A stretch of 64,000 bases of DNA from an uncultured Lachnospiraceae bacterium (GTDB taxonomy: Bacteria > Bacillota > Clostridia > Lachnospirales > Lachnospiraceae), in the NCBI GenBank assembly GCA_902762955.1, contig CACWQH010000003.1, positions 1-64,000 on the forward strand. The letters run 5' to 3'. A model generated the notes under the pieces. It searched no databases, was not told where the DNA came from, and saw nothing but the letters and a program-made list of their open reading frames with translations. A program made the translations under genes and the position numbers. Of the stretch, positions 8,208 through 14,992 are shown in pieces. The stretch's first letter is position 1. Each line of letters starts with the position of its first letter.

Positions 8208-8789
8208 ATGGATAAGGAAAGATTGCTTTTACACGCCTGTTGTGCTCCCTGCAGCTCATACGTGCTGGAATATCTCGAAAATAAATATGATATAACGGTA
8301 TTTTACTATAATCCCAATATAACCGAGGAAGCGGAATATAATAAGAGAGTTAGCGAAATTACAAGGTTTATTCATGAAGCACCGTTTGCAAAAAATGTAA
8401 AACTCGTAGAAGGAAAATATGAGCCGGAGCTTTTTTTTGAGATATCGAAAGGTCTGGAAAATGAGCCTGAGAGAGGCAAAAGATGCTATAAATGCTACGA
8501 GCTTCGTATGGATGAAGCGGCAAGGTATGCAAAGGAACATGGATTTGATTTATATACGACAACGCTTTCCATAAGTCCTCATAAAAATGCTGATTGGTTA
8601 AATGAGATTGGAAACAGGCTTTCGGAAAAGTATAAAATAGATTATCTTTACAGCAATTTTAAGAAAAACAACGGGTATTCACGTTCGATAGAACTTTCAA
8701 AAGAATTTAACCTTTACAGACAAAATTATTGTGGATGCGTATTTAGCAGGGAAGAAAGTCAAAAAAGAGAAAAGTCTAAATTAAAATAG
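8208..8789 (+). CDS. queH: Epoxyqueuosine reductase QueH
   Basis: QueH (formerly DUF208) reduces epoxyqueuosine to queuosine in tRNA, the last step of queuosine synthesis, and replaces QueG in many anaerobes. The 193-residue protein shows the iron-sulfur and metal cysteines: HACCAPC near the start (C11, C12, C15), RCYKCYELRM (C93, C96) and NYCGCVFS near the end. TTLSISPHKN near residue 113 is also a family motif. It is alone here; the other queuosine genes are not in the window. The A-rich leader before it shows no preQ1 riboswitch that I can recognise. Confidence 0.9.
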   Translation: MDKERLLLHACCAPCSSYVLEYLENKYDITVFYYNPNITEEAEYNKRVSEITRFIHEAPFAKNVKLVEGKYEPELFFEISKGLENEPERGKRCYKCYELRMDEAARYAKEHGFDLYTTTLSISPHKNADWLNEIGNRLSEKYKIDYLYSNFKKNNGYSRSIELSKEFNLYRQNYCGCVFSREESQKREKSKLK

Positions 8790-8885
8790 ATATTCAGACT
8801 TTAAATAATTATTTTACAATTAGATAAATTTGAACTTGTTTAAAAAAAGTATATATAGTAAAATTGTAATGGTAAAACCATGGAT

Positions 8886-9269
8886 TTATAAAAATGTACT
8901 TATAAGATTGTTTATCGCTTCTTTTTGCTTTGGGTTAAGCTTGTTGTAATTTTGTAAAAGCTCCTGTTCGGACAGCGATAAATCATTATTGGAATAGTTT
9001 TTAAAATTCTTGTATTCGGGTGCATAGGATAGTCTTTTTGCAGGTATTAAGGCACAAATCAGTTCCATTGGATTTATACAATAATAGGTTGAAAGATTAA
9101 TCAGAAATTCAAGAGAAGGAGTGCGTTCTCCAAGCTCATATCTTGAATATGTTGATCTTGATATGCCTAATGAATCTGCGACTTTATTTTGACTCAGTGA
9201 TCGTTCTTCGCGTTTGGATTTTAAAACTAATGCTAATTTTTTGTTTTTTATTGTTAAATTTTTTGACAT
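8886..9269 (-). CDS. XRE-family helix-turn-helix regulator
   Basis: The 127-residue protein has a Cro/CI-type helix-turn-helix at residues 14-67 (LSQNKVADSLGISRSTYSRY) and a C-terminal segment with LSLSEQELLQNYNKLNPKQKEA, a helix pair common in such repressors. A GGAGG ribosome site precedes the start. It lies 45 bp downstream of another XRE gene on the same strand, suggesting co-transcription. Target genes are unknown. No phage genes flank it. Confidence 0.85.
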   Translation of the reverse strand: MSKNLTIKNKKLALVLKSKREERSLSQNKVADSLGISRSTYSRYELGERTPSLEFLINLSTYYCINPMELICALIPAKRLSYAPEYKNFKNYSNNDLSLSEQELLQNYNKLNPKQKEAINNLISTFL

Positions 9270-9314
9270 GCCTTTACCTCCTTATGTGGTAGTGTTTTTT
9301 TATCTTTTGTGGTT

Positions 9315-9548
9315 TTATCTGACCGGCTTATGATTGCTCATAGCTATATCATAAAAAAAAGAAAAAAGGTTGGTATCAAGAATAACAGATAATTCAGCCA
9401 AAGTATTTACATCGGGAAGACGGAGTCCCTGTTCGTAACTGCTGTAGGCCGATCTTGAAATCCCTAATTTTTCAGATATATCCTTTTGAGTTATATGCCG
9501 TTTATTTCGGATGCTTTTAAGGTATAAGCCAAAATTATTTTGGAACAT
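9315..9548 (-). CDS. Small XRE-family helix-turn-helix protein
   Basis: The 77-residue protein is almost only a Cro/CI DNA-binding domain (ITQKDISEKLGISRSAYSSY near residues 20-39). Its recognition helix resembles that of the next gene (GISRSAYSSYEQG versus GISRSTYSRYELG), pointing to paralogy and possibly overlapping operators. It is read away from thyA; the 94-bp divergent spacer would hold both promoters. Ribosome site GGAGG precedes the ATG. Confidence 0.82.
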   Translation of the reverse strand: MFQNNFGLYLKSIRNKRHITQKDISEKLGISRSAYSSYEQGLRLPDVNTLAELSVILDTNLFSFFYDIAMSNHKPVR

Positions 9549-9642
9549 TAATATTTACCTCCGTATTTTATATATTTAGCATATTTTTATTGGTTTTAAC
9601 AGTTAAAAAAATTAACCCAAGGGGTCAAAAAAGGAGTTTAAG

Positions 9643-10473
9643 ATGAGTAAAGCGGATGATTTATTTATTAAAATGTGTACTGATATTATTGAAAACGGTT
9701 TTAGTACAGAGGGAGAAAAGGTCAGACCAAAGTGGGAGGACGGTACATTTGCTTATACTTTAAAAAGATTTGGTGTTGTAAACAGATACGATTTATCTGA
9801 AGAGTTTCCGGCTATAACATTAAGGAAAACTTATATTAAATCTGCTGTTGATGAGATGCTTTGGATATGGCAGAAGAAATCCAACAATGTCAATGATTTA
9901 AAAAGTCATATATGGGATGAGTGGGCTGATCCTGATGGTTCGATAGGAAAAGCATACGGATATCAGATGGGCGTGAAGCATCAGTATAAGGAAGGCATGA
10001 TGGATCAGGTTGACAGGGTTATCTATGATTTAAAAAATAATCCATACAGCAGACGAATTATGACCAATCTGTATGTACACCAGGATCTTCACGAGATGAA
10101 CCTTTATCCGTGTGCTTACAGTGTAACCTTCAACGTGACAGGGGACAGGCTCAATGCGATTTTGAACCAGAGATCTCAGGATGTGCTTGCGGCAAACAAC
10201 TGGAATGTGGTTCAATATGCTGTACTGGTTTATATGCTTGCTCAGGTAACAGGCTTCAAACCGGGAGAACTGGTTCATGTGATTGCGGATGCGCATATAT
10301 ATGACAGACATATTGACATAGTAAAAGAATTGATTAAGAGACCTACTTATCCGGCACCGAAATTCACTCTTAATCCTGAGATAAAGGATTTTTATGATTT
10401 TACAACGGATGATATTACCATTGAGGATTATCAGACAGGTCCTCAGATTAAGGATATTCCGATAGCGGTATAA
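9643..10473 (+). CDS. thyA: Thymidylate synthase
   Basis: ThyA methylates dUMP to dTMP using methylenetetrahydrofolate, leaving dihydrofolate for the reductase encoded next. The 276-residue sequence has the nucleophile in LYPCAY (C157), the dUMP-contact segment QRSQDVLAANNWNVVQYA and an N-terminal region typical of the classical enzyme. GGAG ribosome site before ATG 9643. The dfrA gene lies 56 bp downstream, a common folate-cycle pairing. Confidence 0.95.
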   Translation: MSKADDLFIKMCTDIIENGFSTEGEKVRPKWEDGTFAYTLKRFGVVNRYDLSEEFPAITLRKTYIKSAVDEMLWIWQKKSNNVNDLKSHIWDEWADPDGSIGKAYGYQMGVKHQYKEGMMDQVDRVIYDLKNNPYSRRIMTNLYVHQDLHEMNLYPCAYSVTFNVTGDRLNAILNQRSQDVLAANNWNVVQYAVLVYMLAQVTGFKPGELVHVIADAHIYDRHIDIVKELIKRPTYPAPKFTLNPEIKDFYDFTTDDITIEDYQTGPQIKDIPIAV

Positions 10474-10529
10474 TGCATTGTTAAATGCGTTATTATGAAT
10501 AAGGATAAGTTGTTTGTGAGGTATAAAAA

Positions 10530-11033
10530 ATGAATCTTATAGTAGCAGTAGATAATAATTGGGCGATAGGTAATAAGGGAGAGCTTCTTGTTTCGATTCC
10601 GGAGGATATGAAGTTTTTCAGAAAAGTAACTATGGGAAATGTAGTTATATTAGGAAGAAAAACCCTTGCCGGATTTCCGAACGGGCTGCCGCTTAAAGGC
10701 CGTGACAATATAATTTTTTCAAAATATCCAAATTATAAGGTAGATGGAGCAACAGTTGTTCATTCAAAGGAAGAACTTCTTGAAGAATTGAAAAATTATA
10801 ATGATAAGGAAATATATGTAATAGGCGGAGGAAGCATATATGAAATGCTGCTTCCGTATTGCAAATATGCTTACGTTACAAAGATAGATTATAAATATGA
10901 GGCAGATACATTTTTTCCGAATCTTGACAGCCTGGATAACTGGAAATTGATAGAAGAAAGTGACGAAAATACTTATTTCAGTATAGAGTATTATTTCTAT
11001 AAGTATGAAAATACATCTCCGATTGAAATTTAA
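10530..11033 (+). CDS. dfrA: Dihydrofolate reductase
   Basis: The enzyme reduces dihydrofolate to tetrahydrofolate with NADPH. The 167-residue protein starts MNLIVAVDNNWAIGNKGEL, the classic opening strand and Met20-type loop. It has the catalytic acid D26 in SIPEDMKFF, the NADPH site VILGRKT and YVIGGGSIYEMLL. It follows thyA and should regenerate its product. Trimethoprim sensitivity cannot be read from this sequence. Confidence 0.94.
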   Translation: MNLIVAVDNNWAIGNKGELLVSIPEDMKFFRKVTMGNVVILGRKTLAGFPNGLPLKGRDNIIFSKYPNYKVDGATVVHSKEELLEELKNYNDKEIYVIGGGSIYEMLLPYCKYAYVTKIDYKYEADTFFPNLDSLDNWKLIEESDENTYFSIEYYFYKYENTSPIEI

Positions 11034-11050
11034 TTGTTTAAATTGAACAA

Positions 11051-11085
11051 AAATACTTTAAAAAAGTATTTATATGTGATATAAT
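11051..11085 (+). promoter_or_regulatory. Extended -10 promoter with overlapping inverted repeat
   Basis: TGA-TATAAT at 11077-11085 is an extended -10, with TTTAAA at 11057-11062 as a 17-bp-spaced weak -35. AAATACTT (11051-11058) and AAGTATTT (11064-11071) form an inverted repeat across the -35. This is the likely start of the 11-19 kb cluster. The repeat may be an operator or a weak dfrA terminator. Confidence 0.5.
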
Positions 11086-11130
11086 TTTACGAGGATTTTT
11101 TATAACTAAATAGTTTAGGGAGGTTTACAT

Positions 11131-12228
11131 ATGGGTAATATTTTTGTAACTACAGGCTCAAACATCGAGGGGTATGATATTGTAGAGTATTTGGGTTTTG
11201 TTAGTGGAGAGACAGTTTTAGGTTCCAATTTCTTAAAAGGCTTTGTAGCAGGTGTTACAGAGGCTTCTGATTCTGAAAGTGAAAAGCTTACAGCCAACTT
11301 AGAGCAGGTTAATGGTATTGCTCTTGAAAAACTAAAGAGAGTTGCAGAAAAACAGGGCGCTGATGCTATTATAGGTCTTCAGCTTAATTATACGCAGTTC
11401 GCAAATTATTCTGTTGGTACAATAGCATCGGGTACAGCAGTAAAGCTTGCAAAAAGAGATGTTGTTGAGCAGGCGGTTACAAAAGATTTATATGTAACTA
11501 ACTATTACAACAGACTTGTCCCAAGACCTGTAAAGGTTATACTGAGCGGAACCAATAAAGCTGTTAAGATATCGGCATGGTTCTACAACTACAATATGGA
11601 TGATATCAAGGCTATAAGAGCTGATGTAGAGCTTACCAATCTTTACGAAGAGAAGCTGCTTCTTAAGGATTTGGATTTTGTATTTGAAAAGGGAAATATT
11701 ACTCAGATAGAATCCAATGAAATTGATTGTAAGCTTCCTGCAAAGGATATACTTTTAATTAAGGATTCAAAGGTTACTATTTCCAAATATGTTACCAGCC
11801 GTGGAGTATTTGCATGTAATGATTTACCTATCAACGTTTCGATGCCTATGCACAGACTTATCGCTCTTAAGGAAAAGAGAGGTTTGGATGCTGTTGAGAA
11901 GTATAAGACAGACGGTATGGTTTGGACCTGTAATTGTGGTTATGTAAATGAGGCAGGTTCTGATGAATGTATAATCTGTGCACGTAAGCAGGAGGATATG
12001 AAGAGCAATTCCAAGTTCAATCCTGATGAGATGATTGCAAAGATGCAGACTAAGGAATACGTTATCGAGATTAAAGATGTACTTATGGAATACATTAAGG
12101 ATATTGACAGTGAGTACAGAATGGAACTTCTTGAGATTATGGAATCAGGCTTACAGTATGAAAAAACAAGAGGTAACATGAAGGAAACTGTAATAGAAAA
12201 GGTAGAAAAGGTCTTTGAAGGACATTAA
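11131..12228 (+). CDS. YbjQ-domain protein with C-terminal RanBP2-like zinc ribbon
   Basis: The 365-residue protein begins with a YbjQ/DUF74-type domain (residues about 1-108: VTTGSNIEGYDIVEYLGFVSG, then QGADAIIGLQLNY), a small pentameric fold of unclear, possibly metal-related function. A beta-rich middle of about 150 residues is unfamiliar. A WTCNCG...CIIC zinc ribbon follows at C267, C269, C280 and C283, then a helical tail. No signal peptide is seen, so it is cytoplasmic. The next gene starts 27 bp on, and the whole block up to the MreB paralogue is unidirectional. I cannot assign a biochemical role. Confidence 0.75.
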   Translation: MGNIFVTTGSNIEGYDIVEYLGFVSGETVLGSNFLKGFVAGVTEASDSESEKLTANLEQVNGIALEKLKRVAEKQGADAIIGLQLNYTQFANYSVGTIASGTAVKLAKRDVVEQAVTKDLYVTNYYNRLVPRPVKVILSGTNKAVKISAWFYNYNMDDIKAIRADVELTNLYEEKLLLKDLDFVFEKGNITQIESNEIDCKLPAKDILLIKDSKVTISKYVTSRGVFACNDLPINVSMPMHRLIALKEKRGLDAVEKYKTDGMVWTCNCGYVNEAGSDECIICARKQEDMKSNSKFNPDEMIAKMQTKEYVIEIKDVLMEYIKDIDSEYRMELLEIMESGLQYEKTRGNMKETVIEKVEKVFEGH

Positions 12229-12255
12229 TAATATTATGATTTAGAGGTGGCATAT

Positions 12256-14955
12256 ATGGGTTCCGGTCTTAGCATGGCTAGTGTAAACAAAATAAAAGAA
12301 TTAGCAGCACAAAGAGAATATAGCCTTGCATTAGATATTATAGACAGTCAGGATTTATCAAAATCTCTTAACCCGCAGTTCTTAAAGCTTTGTGGTGAGA
12401 TATTTATAAAATCAAGAAGATATGCGGATGCCAGAAATGTTTTGGTCAGAGCGCATAGTATGGCTCCGGAGGCAAAACGTATAATATTTTCATTGATAGA
12501 TCTATATACTAAGATGGGTTATAAGGAACTTGTAGATAAGTATTATGAAATATACATGTATGATGCTGATGAGGAAAGCATTGATACTAAGCAGGTAAAA
12601 TATACTTATGAAAAGTATAACGGCGCCCGGATAGAAAAGCTTAGAGAATATATTATTCCGTATTACACTGACAATATGGATTATTTCTGGAGCTTTGAAG
12701 CATATCTTTTACTGGTTTTGAATGACGATGAAGATGATGAAGAGCTTTTAAAGGCTTTGATAGATGAATATTCAGCTACATTTAAAAACAGTGATAATTT
12801 AAAGATGATGGATTCCATAAAGGACGATAAGTCTATTGCCTCCAGTAAGTTTTATAATTTTAACAAAGAAATTGTGGCTGATGATGAAGTGGGACAGAAG
12901 ATTATCAGAAGGGAAGAAAAGAAACAGCTTGAGGTTGACTTTGATAGAATTCATCCTGCAGAAGCCACAATTATAGAAGTTATAGATGAAGAAGAAAAGA
13001 AATCCAAAGGCTTCTTCAAGAGAAAGCATAATGAAGAAGAGCAAAACAGTGAATCAGAAGAGGGCAATACCGAGGAGGCAGGTGCTATAAATTCAGATAA
13101 TGATACATCTGATGAAAAAACCGCAGAGAGTTCTTCGGAAAATAAAGCGGCTTCTGGTGATAATACATCTGATAAAAAAGCATCTGATGATAAAAATGAT
13201 GTATCAGATGATATTGAACAGGAGCAAAGTAAAAAATTTGCGGGATTCTTTAAAAAGCTATTTTCAAAAAACAAAGACAGTGATTCTGATAATAATACAG
13301 AACAGAATCAGGAAGAAGCAAAGGAAGAAACTACGGAGAATGAGGCAGAGGCGAAGCAGGAAGCTGTTCAGGAAGCTGAAGCTGAAGAAGTAAAGTCCGA
13401 GGCTGCTGAGACAGAAACAGAAGCTGTTCAGGAAGCTGAAGCCGAAGAAGTAAAGTCTGAGGCTGCTAAGACAGAAACAGAAGCTGTTCAGGAAGCTGAA
13501 GCCGAAGAAGTAAAGTCTGAGGCTGCTGAGACAGAAACAGAAGCTGTTCAGGAAGCTGAAGCCGAAGAAGTAAAGTCTGAGGCTGCTAAGACAGAAGCGG
13601 AATCTGTTCAGGAAGCTGATGTTGAATATATAGAACCGTCAGAGGAACAAGAAAAAAATATTAAGGATGAAGATAATAAAATGCAAGGAAGCGGACAATC
13701 AATTGATATAAATAATGAGGATGATTTTTCAGAAGAAGATTTTGATGAATTTTCAGAAGAAGATTTTGATGAGTTCGCTGCTGAATCAGAAACTATTGAA
13801 GAACTCAGTGAAAAAGAAAATAGGATTGAAAATACTCAAAATGAGACAAGTGTATCATCAGAGACCGGTAATAAGTCCGGAGTACTTTTTGAGGATGTAG
13901 ATATATCTTTTGATGATGAGGAAGAAGATTATGAAATAGATGACTTTTCAGATTCAAAGCATGACGAATTTGGGGCTATGTCTGAAGGCGTAGAAGAGTT
14001 TGAAGAAGTTGAATCTGAATCAGAGTCTGAGGCAGAGGAAATCATAGAAGAGGTTGAGCCGGAACCAGAACCAGAGCCAGAGCCTGAGGTAGAGGAAATC
14101 ATAGAAGAGGTTGAACCGGAGCCTGAGGTTGAGGCAGAGGAAATCGTAGAAGAGGTTGAATCTGAACCTGAGCCGGAGCCTGAGGCAGAGGAAATCGTAG
14201 AAGAGGTTGAACCTGAGCCGGAGCCTGAGGTTGAGGAAATCATAGAAGAGGTTGAACCTGAGCCGGAGCCTGAGGCAGAGGAAATCATAGAAGAGGAAGT
14301 TGAATCTGAGCCGGAACCAGAGGAAATCGAAGAAGAAATTGAACCTGAGCCGGAGCCAGAGGAAATCGAAGAAGAAATTGAACCTGAGCCGGAGGAAGAG
14401 GAAATCGAAGAAAAAATTGAACCTGAACCGGAGCAGGAAGCTGAAATAGAAGAAACTGAGGAAGTATTTGAAACAGAGCCTGAAAATGATACGGATAATA
14501 ATCAGTCTGAAGAGCAAACTGATTATTCTGAAGAAGATATATCCGAATTGTATAGGCTCGAAAGAGAAAAAATCAAGCAAGAAAATAAAGAGAAAAAACT
14601 TGATTTTCCTGTGTTCAGATCTTCACTTTTCCCGAATTATCATAATGATGTTCCGGAAGTTGAAAATAATTTCAATGAAATTATGAATGACAGTAAGAAC
14701 AAAATTGATGAAAACTTTGAAAAAGAAGCGAGATTACAGAGAGAAACAGAGGCACTTCTTGCTTCACTGGGAATAAGTATTGGAGGTTCTTCAGAAACAA
14801 AATCTTTTGAGGCTAAAAAAACTGTCGAGAAAGAAATTAAACAGGAAGTTTTTAAAGAAGAAGGTAATAAAGTCTCAAGAAAAGAATTAAAAGAATCACT
14901 TAAAATTGATTCAGATAAAAAGAACATTCTTAGAAAAATGAAAGAATATAGATAG
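12256..14955 (+). CDS. Giant acidic TPR-like scaffold protein
   Basis: The 899-residue soluble protein has an N-terminal helical-repeat region (about residues 1-190, TPR-like: YADARNVLVRAHSMAPEAKR). A very long acidic low-complexity region follows, with 20-residue repeats at about 369-455 and Glu-Pro dipeptide repeats at about 592-735. The C-terminal 150 residues are mixed-charge and helical. I prefer ATG 12256 because AGAGGTGG sits just before it; a GTG 9 bp upstream overlaps that site. It lies between the YbjQ gene and the coiled-coil gene. The composition suggests an extended scaffold or periphery protein; no enzyme motif is visible. Repeat slippage could make its length variable between strains. 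Confidence 0.75.
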   Translation: MGSGLSMASVNKIKELAAQREYSLALDIIDSQDLSKSLNPQFLKLCGEIFIKSRRYADARNVLVRAHSMAPEAKRIIFSLIDLYTKMGYKELVDKYYEIYMYDADEESIDTKQVKYTYEKYNGARIEKLREYIIPYYTDNMDYFWSFEAYLLLVLNDDEDDEELLKALIDEYSATFKNSDNLKMMDSIKDDKSIASSKFYNFNKEIVADDEVGQKIIRREEKKQLEVDFDRIHPAEATIIEVIDEEEKKSKGFFKRKHNEEEQNSESEEGNTEEAGAINSDNDTSDEKTAESSSENKAASGDNTSDKKASDDKNDVSDDIEQEQSKKFAGFFKKLFSKNKDSDSDNNTEQNQEEAKEETTENEAEAKQEAVQEAEAEEVKSEAAETETEAVQEAEAEEVKSEAAKTETEAVQEAEAEEVKSEAAETETEAVQEAEAEEVKSEAAKTEAESVQEADVEYIEPSEEQEKNIKDEDNKMQGSGQSIDINNEDDFSEEDFDEFSEEDFDEFAAESETIEELSEKENRIENTQNETSVSSETGNKSGVLFEDVDISFDDEEEDYEIDDFSDSKHDEFGAMSEGVEEFEEVESESESEAEEIIEEVEPEPEPEPEPEVEEIIEEVEPEPEVEAEEIVEEVESEPEPEPEAEEIVEEVEPEPEPEVEEIIEEVEPEPEPEAEEIIEEEVESEPEPEEIEEEIEPEPEPEEIEEEIEPEPEEEEIEEKIEPEPEQEAEIEETEEVFETEPENDTDNNQSEEQTDYSEEDISELYRLEREKIKQENKEKKLDFPVFRSSLFPNYHNDVPEVENNFNEIMNDSKNKIDENFEKEARLQRETEALLASLGISIGGSSETKSFEAKKTVEKEIKQEVFKEEGNKVSRKELKESLKIDSDKKNILRKMKEYR
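13360..13620. repeat. Four 60-bp in-frame tandem repeats plus partial fifth
   Basis: Units start at 13360, 13420, 13480 and 13540, each 60 bp and nearly identical, and a degenerate partial copy starts at 13600. They encode the 20-residue unit EAVQEAEAEEVKSEAAETET, alternating with a variant that has AKTET. The alternation (units 1 and 3 against 2 and 4) indicates duplication of a 120-bp pair. Confidence 0.92.
14030..14450. repeat. Glu-Pro repeat region inside the acidic protein gene
   Basis: Imperfect repeats of about 57-70 bp encode EEIIEEVEPEPEPE-type units, becoming shorter toward the end (EEIEEEIEPEPE). Such EP-rich stretches are rigid and extended. The reverse strand is open in two frames only because of the composition. 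Confidence 0.85.
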
Positions 14956-14992
14956 ATCTGACATAAATGGTTACCGAAAGGGGGAAAATTAA

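Noticed and set aside
8886..9548. Toxin-antitoxin or prophage remnant from the two XRE genes
   Set aside because: No toxin-like partner or phage gene is adjacent; both are plain regulators.
13360..13620. Regular 60-bp repeats as a CRISPR array
   Set aside because: There are no unique spacers; units are contiguous, in frame and translated.
14020..14580. Minus-strand open frame of 186 codons inside the acidic gene
   Set aside because: It mirrors the Glu-Pro repeats of the plus-strand gene and yields Arg/Leu/Phe low complexity; no ribosome site.
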